The position numbers and the translations under genes are program-made. The notes under the pieces were generated by a model, which made no database searches, was not told the origin of the DNA, and was given only the letters and a program-made list of their open reading frames with translations. Below are positions 52,544 to 61,395 of a DNA stretch of 64,000 bases, one piece after another (position 1 is the stretch's first letter; each line of letters begins with the position of its first letter). This DNA comes from Streptomyces sp. NBC_00569 (lineage in GTDB: Bacteria > Actinomycetota > Actinomycetes > Streptomycetales > Streptomycetaceae), in contig NZ_CP107783.1 of the NCBI RefSeq assembly GCF_036345255.1, forward strand, positions 8,487,001-8,551,000. Direction: 5' to 3'.

Positions 52544-54109
52544 TCACTGCACCTCCCGGAGCCTGAGGGGCAGCAAAGGCGCTTCAGTTTTCGTGAACTC
52601 GGCGCTTTTGGCGTGCATCCGGGCGTCGGTGTCGAACAGTTCGCGTTCCCGTGGGTGGAGTAGGTGTTGGGTGATGAAGGATCGGCCCGCGGCCTTCCAC
52701 AGGCCGCGTCCCTTGGTCAGTGCGGAGACCGCCTGTGTCTCGACCCCGGTCAGGCCCAGCAGTGAGGCAGCGGAACCCAGCTGGTCGGCTTCCTGGCGGT
52801 AGATGATCCGTGTGGAACAGTCGGTGAGCAGGCCTTCGGCCAGTGCTCGGCCCCGGGAGCCAGCATCGCCCGCGGTGAGCAGGTCGGACAGGCGGTGGAT
52901 GACCATCATGTTGGCGATGCCGAGTCCGCGGCTGAGTTTCCACTGGGACTGCATGCGCTCCAGCAGGGCTACGTGCCGCATTACCCGCCATGCTTCGTCG
53001 TAGATCACCCAGCGTCGCCCTGCTGTGGGATCCGCGAGCGCGGACTCCATCCAGGCCGAGGCGCAAGTCATCGCCAGGACGAGCGCGGTGTCATCGCCTG
53101 CGCCGCCGAGGCGGGACAAGTCGATGGAGAGCATCGGAGCGGCCGGGTCGAAGTCCACGGTCGACGGCGCGTCGAACATCCCGGACAAGTCACCGTGAAC
53201 CAAGCGCCGCAAGGCGTGGGCCAGGTCCTCGGCGGCCTGCCCAAGGCGCCCCGACAGCTCCCCGAGCGCACCGTCGAGGCGCTCGGGAGAGCCGAGTACG
53301 TACGCCACTTCGCCGAGCAGTGGTGTGGTGCCCGTGGCGTCGGCGTGCGTGACTGCTTGGTCGAGCGCGACGTCGAGTGCGGTGTGCTCCATTGGGTGTA
53401 GGTCGCGCTGCAGGACGGTTTTCGCGAGGGAGCCGAGTAGGAGAAGGCGTCGTTTGCGGACCTCGCTGGCCCAGTCCGTCTCGCTGACGCCGGACGGCTT
53501 GGAGGGCGCGTCCAACGGATTCAGCCGGCCCTGGAGCCCGGGTCCAAGTGCGATGGTCTGCCCGCCCAATTCCTTGGCGACGATGGTCCATTCGCCCTTG
53601 GGATCGCAGGGTACGTAGATGCGGTAGCCGAAGGCCACGGCTCGCACGGCAAGAGACTTGGCCAGCGCGGACTTGCCCATGCCGATGACCCCGGCGAGCA
53701 GGATGTTGGGGTTGGTGAAGCCGTCGAGCCGTCCGTACAGGACGAACGGGTCGTAGGTGAACGCCGCTTCGGCGTGCACGTCGCGTCCGACGTAGATGCC
53801 CTGTGCGCCGAGGCCGCCCTCGGCGAGGAAGGGGTAGGCGCCCGAGGCGGTCGCGGTGGTCATTCGATGGGCGGAGAGCTTGAGTCGGCCACCTCGGGCG
53901 GAGGCGGGACCGGGGCGCCCTGCGGGCATATAGGTGGCACACAGGTCGGGGTCGGCCGCGGCCTGAGGTGTGCTGGCCTCGGGCCGGGCGGCATTGCGGG
54001 CCTGGTCGCGGGCGGCGGCGAACTGGTTACGGGCGGCGCGGGCTGTATGGCGGTCGCTCTTGCGGGGAACGAACAGTGGGCTGGCGGAGGTGCGAGTACG
54101 GGAGGACAT
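52544..54109 (-). CDS. VirB4-like conjugation ATPase
   Basis: ATG 54109 gives 521 residues. Walker A is GVIGMGKSA (140-148) and Walker B is RRWVIYDEAW (365-374), followed by the conserved HRLSDLLTAGDAGS and TRIIYRQEADQLGSAASLLG. This is the energising ATPase of type IV secretion channels. The protein is shorter than classical VirB4 because the N-terminal domain is separate, as in the SCO6880-like system encoded next. The cargo block begins right after its stop. Confidence 0.9.
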   Translation of the reverse strand: MSSRTRTSASPLFVPRKSDRHTARAARNQFAAARDQARNAARPEASTPQAAADPDLCATYMPAGRPGPASARGGRLKLSAHRMTTATASGAYPFLAEGGLGAQGIYVGRDVHAEAAFTYDPFVLYGRLDGFTNPNILLAGVIGMGKSALAKSLAVRAVAFGYRIYVPCDPKGEWTIVAKELGGQTIALGPGLQGRLNPLDAPSKPSGVSETDWASEVRKRRLLLLGSLAKTVLQRDLHPMEHTALDVALDQAVTHADATGTTPLLGEVAYVLGSPERLDGALGELSGRLGQAAEDLAHALRRLVHGDLSGMFDAPSTVDFDPAAPMLSIDLSRLGGAGDDTALVLAMTCASAWMESALADPTAGRRWVIYDEAWRVMRHVALLERMQSQWKLSRGLGIANMMVIHRLSDLLTAGDAGSRGRALAEGLLTDCSTRIIYRQEADQLGSAASLLGLTGVETQAVSALTKGRGLWKAAGRSFITQHLLHPRERELFDTDARMHAKSAEFTKTEAPLLPLRLREVQ

Positions 54110-54129
54110 GGCTGCGGTGCTCCTGGTGG

Positions 54130-54585
54130 TCAGTGACGGGTGAGGCCGGTGAAGGGGTCCCGCAGGTCGGCCGGCGTGTGGTCGCGTCGAACTCGGGCCG
54201 AGGCCGCCAGATGGCGCTGGCACACGCTGAGTTCGGGCGCACCCTCGGGCAGCCGGGTCCGGCAAGCGTCATGGGTGGCAAGGCGGTCAGTGCCCGGATG
54301 CGGCGCCGAGTGGAAGGCTGCGTGGAGGTGTTCGGCTGCTTGCCACAGCCGGATCCGGCAGGCCTTGAGGTGATCGCCCTCGGCATCGGCGACCTGGGCG
54401 GTGCGTACGGCGTGCGTGTCGAGCAGCTCGTACAGGGCAATCACGTGGGCGTGCAAGGTGTCCAGTTCGGTGCGGCTTGCGGCGACCGGGGCGACGGGCA
54501 TGTTGATGGCCTGGTGGAAGTCGAGCGCGGCGGTGGCGAACGGGATGAAGTCCTCCGCCAGTTCGGGCAGGGGCTCGGTCGGCAT
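54130..54585 (-). CDS. hypothetical conjugation operon protein
   Basis: The 151-residue all-helical protein includes ELAEDFIPFATAALDFHQAI and HVIALYELLDTHAVRTAQVA, with two cysteines in the second half. It lies 20 bp before the VirB4-like start and 44 bp after the SCO6880-like stop. No membrane segment. Its conserved place suggests a cytoplasmic partner of the VirB4-like ATPase. Confidence 0.65.
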   Translation of the reverse strand: MPTEPLPELAEDFIPFATAALDFHQAINMPVAPVAASRTELDTLHAHVIALYELLDTHAVRTAQVADAEGDHLKACRIRLWQAAEHLHAAFHSAPHPGTDRLATHDACRTRLPEGAPELSVCQRHLAASARVRRDHTPADLRDPFTGLTRH

Positions 54586-54629
54586 GATGGTGCCCTTCGG
54601 TTGAGCGCGGTCGGTAGTGCTGGGGTGCG

Positions 54630-56099
54630 CTACGGGCGGGCGAGTGGCAGGGCGGCGTTGGTGAACGCTTCGGCCTGCTGCCAGGTCAGCGGGCGCAGAT
54701 CGATGAGCGCGGCGACGGCGGCAGTCTCGATCGCGGCGCAGGCGGCGTTGAGCTGTTCGTCGCTGTCGGCGCTGACGGTGAGCAGGCCTGTGAGGGCGAC
54801 ATCAGCGTGCCCGGCGATGAGCTGGCGTTCGCGCTGCTTGATATCGGCGTACTCGACCGAGTCCTCCTCGGAATCGACCTGCCCCTTGCGGGCTCGCTCG
54901 GCGGCGTCCGCGATCACGGTGGCCTTCTTGCGCTGCACGTCCTTGAGCGCGGAGTCCAGTCCCTTGGGCTCGTACGTCAGCGACAGGGTGCGGCGGACGC
55001 CGGAGGTGAACAGGAGCTGGTGCAGGAAGCCCGGTGAGGTCTCGATGCGCGGCCAGTTCTCGATCCAGAACGTGGCGTGGTGGGCCGAGTCGGTGTGGAT
55101 CCGGTCGGCTTTCTCGACCAGGACGACGGGTCCAGCGGCAGCCGGGTCCGCTTGCGGGCGCCCCGAGGCGGACCACTGGTCGAGGGCGGCCGACGCCTTG
55201 GGGTCGTACGCAGTGCGGATCACGGCTGCGATCTCGGTCGCGTGTAGCCAATTGCTCGGCATGAGGCCGGAGTTGCGGGCGGCCTGGTCGAAGGTGGAGG
55301 TGAGCTGGGCCAGGACGGCGAAGCCGCCAGTGAGTCCGCCGCCGGCCTGGTTGATCAGGCGGCGGGCCGCCTTGAGGTCGAGGGCGAGGGCGACGTATGC
55401 CTCGTGCGGGGCGGCGGCCGGACCAGCGGCGCTCAGCAAGTCCCGGTAGATGGGCCCAGCCAGTGTCGATTGCGCATCGCCATGCTGATTCCAGTAACGG
55501 TTCAGTGCGTCACCAGAGTCGGGGACGGTGCGCTCCAGGACCTGGACGCGGGCGATGTGTCCGGTGCGTGCGAGGGCGGCGAGCGTGCGGCCCCAGCCGG
55601 AGACGTTGCTGGTCTGGGTGGCTGGGTCTAGCAGGGCGAAGGCGCGGGAGGAGACCTTGACCACGGCGGTGAGGGTGCCCTCGTGCGGGTCGTGCACTGC
55701 GCCGAAGCGGCCGTCGGGAGAGGTGGCCACACGCAGCGATGCAGCGGTTCCGGGAAGGTGGAGCAGGCCCTCGCGCTGCGGCCGGGTCGAGGGCCAGGTG
55801 AGCCAGATCAACTGGCCCCGGAAGCGACGCAGCGCGTAACGGAATACGATCGGCGCCCAGTCGGCGAGCGAGCGTCCACGGTGGCGCATGAAGACTGCCG
55901 CGAGTACCAGGGCCCACAGCGGTATGAGCTTGAGTGCCCCGGTCACGCCGGCTGAGAGCAGCACCGCGAGCAGCAGCAGGCCGGTGACCGCGACGACGAT
56001 CAGTTGCGGGGCCGAGAGTCCGAGCAGCACGCCGCGGCGTGAGCGGTGTGGGAACTTCACGGTGACCGGACCGTCGGGGTGGGGAGAGCCAGAGTGCAT
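54630..56099 (-). CDS. SCO6880-like conjugation protein
   Basis: ATG 56099 gives 489 residues with two N-terminal membrane helices (APQLIVVAVTGLLLLAVLLS, LKLIPLWALVLAAVFM) and a large soluble domain containing WGRTLAALARTGHIARVQVL and SLTYEPKGLDSALKDVQRKK. This is the SCO6880 family of Streptomyces ICEs, equivalent to a PrgI/VirB3 anchor fused to the N-terminal half of VirB4. It should dock the downstream VirB4-like ATPase to the channel. Confidence 0.85.
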   Translation of the reverse strand: MHSGSPHPDGPVTVKFPHRSRRGVLLGLSAPQLIVVAVTGLLLLAVLLSAGVTGALKLIPLWALVLAAVFMRHRGRSLADWAPIVFRYALRRFRGQLIWLTWPSTRPQREGLLHLPGTAASLRVATSPDGRFGAVHDPHEGTLTAVVKVSSRAFALLDPATQTSNVSGWGRTLAALARTGHIARVQVLERTVPDSGDALNRYWNQHGDAQSTLAGPIYRDLLSAAGPAAAPHEAYVALALDLKAARRLINQAGGGLTGGFAVLAQLTSTFDQAARNSGLMPSNWLHATEIAAVIRTAYDPKASAALDQWSASGRPQADPAAAGPVVLVEKADRIHTDSAHHATFWIENWPRIETSPGFLHQLLFTSGVRRTLSLTYEPKGLDSALKDVQRKKATVIADAAERARKGQVDSEEDSVEYADIKQRERQLIAGHADVALTGLLTVSADSDEQLNAACAAIETAAVAALIDLRPLTWQQAEAFTNAALPLARP

Positions 56100-56190
56100 G
56101 GCGAAGCCGTCCTTGGAGCGTGAGGAGAAGGAAGAGGGAGGGAGGACGGGGCGGCCGGGCTGGGCCTCCATCCCGCCCCATCAGCTACGG

Positions 56191-56218
56191 GCTATGAGCT
56201 GTGAGCTGTGAGCTATGA
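56191..56218. repeat. four tandem heptamers GCTRTGA
   Basis: GCTATGA, GCTGTGA, GCTGTGA, GCTATGA follow one another without spacers across the stop of the TrbL-like gene and into the 113-bp gap before the SCO6880-like gene. It could be a slippage product or a protein-binding array. Confidence 0.8.
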
Positions 56219-57583
56219 GCCCGAATCACCTGGCGGCGCGGGATAGATCCACCGTTGCGGGGTGGCACCGCCCTGCGGCGCAGGCCCGATGCGTCGCGGT
56301 GCCGGCGGATCCTGGTGTGTAACGCGCGGCGGTGCGACGGAGGCATCCTGTGGCGTTGGCGCCGAGGCCACTGGAGCGGAGTCGCTCGCGGAACCCTGGC
56401 CGGGGCGCTGAATGAGAGGTACTCCCCGGTCGCCGTCCGTGGGAGGCCGGCGGATCAGCGCCCGACCCTTGTCGCCCGAGGCGTTCGGGGCCTCGCCGAA
56501 GCGGAAGTGGGCCCGGTCCGGCTTCTCATCTCCGCCGGAGCCGCCGGTCGGATCGATCCCGGAGGCAACACCATCCGACCCCTGGCCCGGAACCTTCGCC
56601 GGACCCTGCGGAGGACGCATCCCCATACCGGACTGCATGGCCAGCTGCCCTGCCGTCTTGGCCGCGCCAGCGGCCACCGCCATGCCCGCGACACCGGAGC
56701 GGTGCACGTCGTCATGACCACCGCCGTCGGCCGCCCAGTGCACGAACTTGTACGTCACATACGGGCAAAGCATGACGAGGACCATCACGACGATGCCCGC
56801 GAGCGCATCGGACAGGGCGCTGAGCCCGTCGTTTGCGTCGGACTTGCCCATGGCCGAGACGCCCAGAAGGAACACGATCGTCATCAGGAGCTTGGAGACG
56901 ATCAGGGTACTGGTGGCCTCGATCCAGCCACGCCGCCACCGCTTGGCGACCTCCCAGCCGCCACCGGCCCCGGCAAACACGGCAAGCGTAACGAGCACCA
57001 GGATGCCGACCTTGCGGGCCAACATGACTGCCCAGTAAAGGAAGGCGCCCACAGCGCAGCCGAGTGCCATCAGAGAGGGGATGGCCCAGCCCAGGCCGTA
57101 CATCGGCCCCAGTTCGTTGACCTTGATGACGCGGCGCACCGCATCGTCCACCGAACTGTTGGCAGCCTTGAACAGTCCCGCGCTGAGCGCGTCGACCACG
57201 GTGATTGCGACGGTGGTGCAGGCTATGGCAGCGAAGGCGAACAGGACTCCGGCCACGGTGCCGTAAACCGCCTGGCCGAGGGCTCGCTCGTCCCGTCGCC
57301 AGGCGGCACGGGTGAGTTGCAGACAGAACGTCCCCACGGTCAGGATCAGGCCGATGGGCAGGATCAGTTCGTAGTTGCTGCGGAACCACTCGGCGTTCAG
57401 ATCGATACCCGTCGTCTGATCGACGGCCTTCGACGCCAGATCAGCTGCTGCCTGTGCCATTTCACCCATCGACTTGGCGATCCAGGCACCGATTCCGTCT
57501 GTGACTGCCTCGCCGGTTGCGCCGACGACACCGTCCACGGTGGCGCACACCGTGTTCATCAGAGGAAGGTCGCAAGCCCCCAT
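56213..57583 (-). CDS. TrbL/VirB6-like membrane protein
   Basis: ATG 57583 gives 456 residues with about eight membrane helices between 70 and 300 (LILPIGLILTVGTFCLQLTR, VLFAFAAIACTTVAITVVDA, IVVMVLVMLCPYVTYKFVHW) and a long Pro/Gly-rich cytoplasmic tail. This matches TrbL/VirB6 polytopic channel proteins of Gram-positive type IV systems. An N-terminal amphipathic region precedes the helices. It lies 34 bp after the next upstream gene. Confidence 0.85.
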   Translation of the reverse strand: MGACDLPLMNTVCATVDGVVGATGEAVTDGIGAWIAKSMGEMAQAAADLASKAVDQTTGIDLNAEWFRSNYELILPIGLILTVGTFCLQLTRAAWRRDERALGQAVYGTVAGVLFAFAAIACTTVAITVVDALSAGLFKAANSSVDDAVRRVIKVNELGPMYGLGWAIPSLMALGCAVGAFLYWAVMLARKVGILVLVTLAVFAGAGGGWEVAKRWRRGWIEATSTLIVSKLLMTIVFLLGVSAMGKSDANDGLSALSDALAGIVVMVLVMLCPYVTYKFVHWAADGGGHDDVHRSGVAGMAVAAGAAKTAGQLAMQSGMGMRPPQGPAKVPGQGSDGVASGIDPTGGSGGDEKPDRAHFRFGEAPNASGDKGRALIRRPPTDGDRGVPLIQRPGQGSASDSAPVASAPTPQDASVAPPRVTHQDPPAPRRIGPAPQGGATPQRWIYPAPPGDSGS

Positions 57584-57617
57584 CAGGGCACCTCGTTTCG
57601 AGAGTTGTGGGGGTGGA

Positions 57618-58304
57618 TCACGGCGCGACGCTCGGCAGGACCCCGACCAGGGCACAGTTCTGGTGAGGTCGGCACTGCACAGCGAGCGTTGTCGAGCGGG
57701 ACTCGGCCCCGGCGCCTGAGCCCTTCCAAGCGATGGACTGCTTGCCGGTGACCGTGACGGCGTAGACGTACGCCTCGGTGATCGCGCCGGGATCCTGGGC
57801 CAGGGCCGTCTTGAACGCCTGCGGGAAGTGGCCCTCGCCGACCGTGGCCCTCGTGTGCTGCTGGTTGTCGTGCATCCGTGACCACAGCATCGGGCTGGGT
57901 ACCCGGTCCGTGACGGACGTCCAGTCCGCGTACTTCTTCTCGCTGGTCATCCACTGTTTGAGGCCGGCCAGGTGCTCGGCCTGGGAGGAGGAACGTGTGT
58001 CGTACGTCCACAAGACCTTGGTGGCGTACTTGCTGAAGACGATCGGATCGTTGGTCTTCGGTGGTGCGGCGACCGCCGAATCTGCGTGCGGCGCGGCGGA
58101 CGGGGAGGCCGACGCCGAGGAGGATGGCGGACCCTGGGTGGCCTTGGCCGAAGTGGGGCTCTCCGGACGTGTGACGTACGCAAGGAGCCCGGCGACCGCC
58201 AGAAGCACAGCGAGGCCGACACCGCCGATCGCAGCGCGGCGCAGAACCGAGGCCGGAGCCTGGTGCGTTCGCTCGCCAGAGGAGGGAAATGGCTTCTTCG
58301 GCAT
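57618..58304 (-). CDS. single-pass conjugation protein, VirB8-like position
   Basis: The 228-residue protein has one membrane helix (AAIGGVGLAVLLAVAGLLAY), a Pro/Ser/Ala linker and an extracytoplasmic domain with SKYATKVLWTYDTRSSSQAE and VYAVTVTGKQSIAW. This layout resembles VirB8/TcpC-type periplasmic scaffold proteins, but similarity cannot be shown without a search. It overlaps the DUF6112 stop. Confidence 0.65.
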   Translation of the reverse strand: MPKKPFPSSGERTHQAPASVLRRAAIGGVGLAVLLAVAGLLAYVTRPESPTSAKATQGPPSSSASASPSAAPHADSAVAAPPKTNDPIVFSKYATKVLWTYDTRSSSQAEHLAGLKQWMTSEKKYADWTSVTDRVPSPMLWSRMHDNQQHTRATVGEGHFPQAFKTALAQDPGAITEAYVYAVTVTGKQSIAWKGSGAGAESRSTTLAVQCRPHQNCALVGVLPSVAP

Positions 58305-58612
58305 CAGCGGACCTGCGCCCCCATCGCCGAGAAGAACGCCACGATGCCGTTGGCCGCGCCGAGCAGCAGCGCGCAGCCGGCCGCGACGACAGTGCCCTTC
58401 TTGCCGTTGGCCTCCGCCTGGTGGCCGCCGCTGTGGTGGCCCCAGGCCCAGACGATCGCCGAGATTGCGAGCGCGCCCACCACGGCGATGATGCCGAAGA
58501 GGTTGATGCTGCCAATGACCTTCTTCAAGACATCGAGTCCGGGCAGGCCCCCCTCACTCGGGGTGACGCCGGGGTTGTACGCCAGGATTTGGGCATGCTG
58601 CATGAGCTTCAC
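58304..58612 (-). CDS. DUF6112-type small membrane protein
   Basis: GTG 58612 sits 5 nt behind GGAG and gives 102 residues (ATG 58603 is worse placed). Two helices, INLFGIIAVVGALAISAIVW and TVVAAGCALLLGAANGIVAF, flank the loop GHHSGGHQAEANGKKG. I recognise this as DUF6112, a constant member of Streptomyces conjugation operons; by size it resembles VirB2 pilin-like proteins. Confidence 0.82.
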   Translation of the reverse strand: MKLMQHAQILAYNPGVTPSEGGLPGLDVLKKVIGSINLFGIIAVVGALAISAIVWAWGHHSGGHQAEANGKKGTVVAAGCALLLGAANGIVAFFSAMGAQVR

Positions 58613-58685
58613 TGGTACTCCAGTACGGTTTTGGGCGCGCGAGAGCCCGGAGAGGGTGGAGCGAGAAGAGAGGGGGAGGCGCCGG

Positions 58686-59825
58686 TCAGACGATCCGGCG
58701 GGCGGCCAGCACGTCCGGTCGCCAAGCGGCAAGGGTCGAGATCTTGACCACGTCGCCGGTGCGCGGAGCCTGAAGGATCAGGCCGTCACCTATGAACATC
58801 CCGACGTGTTCCGGGACTTCAGCGGTGCCGCGGGTGAAGAGGAGATCACCCGGCTTGAGGGCATCCACGCTGACGGCCTTGCCCTCCATAACCTGCGTGT
58901 ACGTGGTCCGGGAGATCGAGACCCCACCGGCTTTGTACGACGCCTGCATCAGGGAAGAGCAATCGCAGCGGCCCATCGGATCCTGACCGTGCGGATCCGA
59001 ACACTCGCCACCCCACTGATATGGAGTGCCGAGCTGGCCAAGCCCCCAACGGATAGCCGTGCGCACAGACTTCGGAGCGGCGGTCGGGATCTTGTAGCCC
59101 TTGGGGACGGAGCCGGCGGAGATCGGACCGAACGCGGCCTCGTCCTCGCCGGTGCCGCACCCGCCAGGCACAGAGTCCGACTCCCCGTCCTTGGCGTCCG
59201 TGTAGCCGCTTTTACCGGACGCCGACTTCTTGGACGGCGACGTGGCGATGGCTTTCTGCAGAGCTGTGGCAAGGGGCCGCCACTTGGCGTAGGCATCGGG
59301 TGAGCCGCTCTGCTGGACTGTCTGCGCGGCCTGCGTAACGGTCATGGACTGCCATCCCGAGACGCTGAGCAATCCCTCGTAGAACTTCCTCGATGCCTGC
59401 ACCGGATCACGGACCTGAGTGGCCGTCCCCCAGCCCTGGCTGGGACGCTGCTGGAAGAGGCCGAGTGAATCCCGGTCGCCGTAGTCCAGGTTCCGCAGTC
59501 CCGACTCCTGCAGGGCCGTGGCCAGGGCAACGATCTGCCCCCGCGCCGGCACCTTCATGGCGACACCCGTGGCCTGGATCGTTTTGGCATTCGGGATCTG
59601 CTCCGTGGGATGGTCCAGGCCCGCAACCGAAGCGAACCGTTTGCCGCCGCCCTTGAGGATCGACTCCACCTGTTTGGCGACCGACGAGGAATCCACAGTC
59701 TGTGTATCACCATCAGAGCAGGCGGCCTGAGCGTCAGCGGCACCAGCTGCGGCGACAGCGATCGGCGCAATCAACAGCGGCGGACCAAGCAACACCACCC
59801 CCACTATGCCTGCGGCCGTCTTCAA
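58686..59825 (-). CDS. SLT plus NlpC/P60 peptidoglycan hydrolase (VirB1-like)
   Basis: The 379-residue protein has an N-terminal membrane or signal helix (5-30), a lytic-transglycosylase-like domain (E107 in LATALQESGLRNLDYG, then DSLGLFQQRPSQGWG) and a C-terminal NlpC/P60 domain (C289 in RCDCSSLMQASY, H340 in PEHVGMFIGDG). It should cut both glycan and peptide bonds to let the channel pass the wall. It is first in the right-hand conjugation operon. Confidence 0.9.
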   Translation of the reverse strand: MKTAAGIVGVVLLGPPLLIAPIAVAAAGAADAQAACSDGDTQTVDSSSVAKQVESILKGGGKRFASVAGLDHPTEQIPNAKTIQATGVAMKVPARGQIVALATALQESGLRNLDYGDRDSLGLFQQRPSQGWGTATQVRDPVQASRKFYEGLLSVSGWQSMTVTQAAQTVQQSGSPDAYAKWRPLATALQKAIATSPSKKSASGKSGYTDAKDGESDSVPGGCGTGEDEAAFGPISAGSVPKGYKIPTAAPKSVRTAIRWGLGQLGTPYQWGGECSDPHGQDPMGRCDCSSLMQASYKAGGVSISRTTYTQVMEGKAVSVDALKPGDLLFTRGTAEVPEHVGMFIGDGLILQAPRTGDVVKISTLAAWRPDVLAARRIV

Positions 59826-60419
59826 CGTCGCGGGCCGTACGTCGGGTAGTGGACCGGAGCGCAGGGTCCCGGTGAAGGGCGTGCCGGTGCGTGGTGCATC
59901 AGCAACTCCTTACGCGTAGGCGGCACGACACTGGCGTTCTCGTCGGAAAGGTCACCAACGCCGCGCCGGGCAGGAATTGAGGAACTCGTGGAAAGAAGGG
60001 GCCCAGGGGGTCGGCAGCAGATAACACCCTTCCCCTGGGCGCCCTTAACGGAGAGCGGCAGCCAGCCGCCTTCGTAATCTCAGACTCCACACGGAGAATC
60101 GCTCCTGCCCAATTTCGCAGCACTTTCGGTCGTGCCAGAGTGCCGCCGCCTGGATGCGGCAACGCGTATTGGCACAGCTCAACAGGGGCGGAGCCGGGCT
60201 CCATTCGTCGAACATGGCTGGACTGTAGGGACGTATTCCGGCCGCGCCAAACGAACCCGAACTTGATCGCACCGCGCAGTCGCCGTTCAGGTCATTAGGT
60301 GCGGCCGTGAAAGGTGGCTAATCTCCAGCCACTTGCTCGCCCGGGAAGGCTTCCTTCGCGCCCTCTAGGCCTGGCTCATTCACACGCACGGAGACCGCTC
60401 GGAAAGAGAGAACCGCGCA
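59826..60419. other. upstream region of the conjugation operon, no gene seen
   Basis: Frames here have no motifs or ribosome sites. The promoter of the leftward conjugation operon should lie in it. A small stem (AGTGGCT/AGCCACT-like, about 60310-60335) precedes the dead methyltransferase. No -10/-35 pair is convincing. Confidence 0.4.
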
Positions 60420-61101
60420 ATGCCGTACACCCTGCACTGAGGTGACGCGCTGACCGCCATCGCCACCGTCCCCGACAGCAGCGTCGACGCCCTCGTCACC
60501 GATCCGCCCTACAACAGCGGCGGCCGAACCAGCAGCGACCGCACCGGCCGCAGCGCCCGCGCGAAGTACACCTCCGCCGACGCCGAGCACGACCTCGCCA
60601 ACTTCCCCGGCGAGAACCGAGATCAGCGGTCCTACGGCGTCTGGCTCACGTCCCTGCTCACCGAGTCCTACCGTGCGACCGTCGAGTCCGGTACCCCGCT
60701 GGTCTTCAAGGACTGGAGGCAGCTGCCGACCACGACCGATGCGCTGCAGGCCACCGGCTGGACCTGGTGCGACATCGCGTCCTGGCACAAGCCGGTCTCG
60801 CGTCCGCAGAAGGGCCGCCTCAAGCAGTCCTGCGCGTACATCGTCTGGGGCGCCGAGGGCCAGGGCGACGCCAACGGAACCCCGTCTACTGCCCGGCCTC
60901 TACTCCGCGAGCCAGCTCAGCAAGGACCGCGTACACATCACGCAGAAGCCCGTCGATGTGATGCAGGAGCTGGTGAAGATCTGTCCGCCAGGTGGCACGG
61001 TCCTCGGCCCCTTCACCGGCACCGGGACCACCGGCGTCGCTGCCCTGCGCGAGGGGTGCAAATTCGTCGGCATCGAACTCTTTGACCACCACCGAATATG
61101 A
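60420..61101 (+). pseudogene. DNA methyltransferase (N4/N6 type), inactivated
   Basis: ATG 60420 is followed after five codons by TGA (60438-60440). Reading on, GDALTAIATVPDSSVDALVT leads to catalytic DPPYNSGG and a long match to about 60880, where two single-base deletions shift the frame. The C-terminal HITQKPVDVMQELVKICPPG and GPFTGTGTTGVAALREGCKF (SAM-binding motif I) follow in another frame. It is a beta-class (motif IV before motif I) methyltransferase of the adenine-N6/cytosine-N4 type with three lesions. Confidence 0.8.
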
Positions 61102-61395
61102 GACAGGGCCGTTCTCTGACAGTCCCCCCGGACTCAACGCTGCGCTGGATCAGGCCAGCAGCACGGTCGAGGTCAAGGCCAAGATCCAGTTCAGGGTTCG
61201 GAAGTGAAGGCATGAGTTCGGCAGCAGAAGCTGCGCTGACCACGTAGGTGGTCGGTGGGGTTCGCTGCTGTGCGTGTCCAGATGCCCCGGGGGTGGTCCG
61301 TTGGTACTGCTGTGCCTGAGTGATATGTGATCGTGTTGGGCCATTGGTATAGGGGGTTTGAGCCCTGTTGAACCAACAGTCGTACAGATGCTGAG
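61102..61395. other. intergenic
   Basis: No gene is apparent. It separates the methyltransferase pseudogene from the FUSC gene. Confidence 0.4.

Noticed and set aside
59899..60272. Short minus-strand frames upstream of the NlpC/P60 gene
   Set aside because: No start signal or family features; more likely the promoter region.
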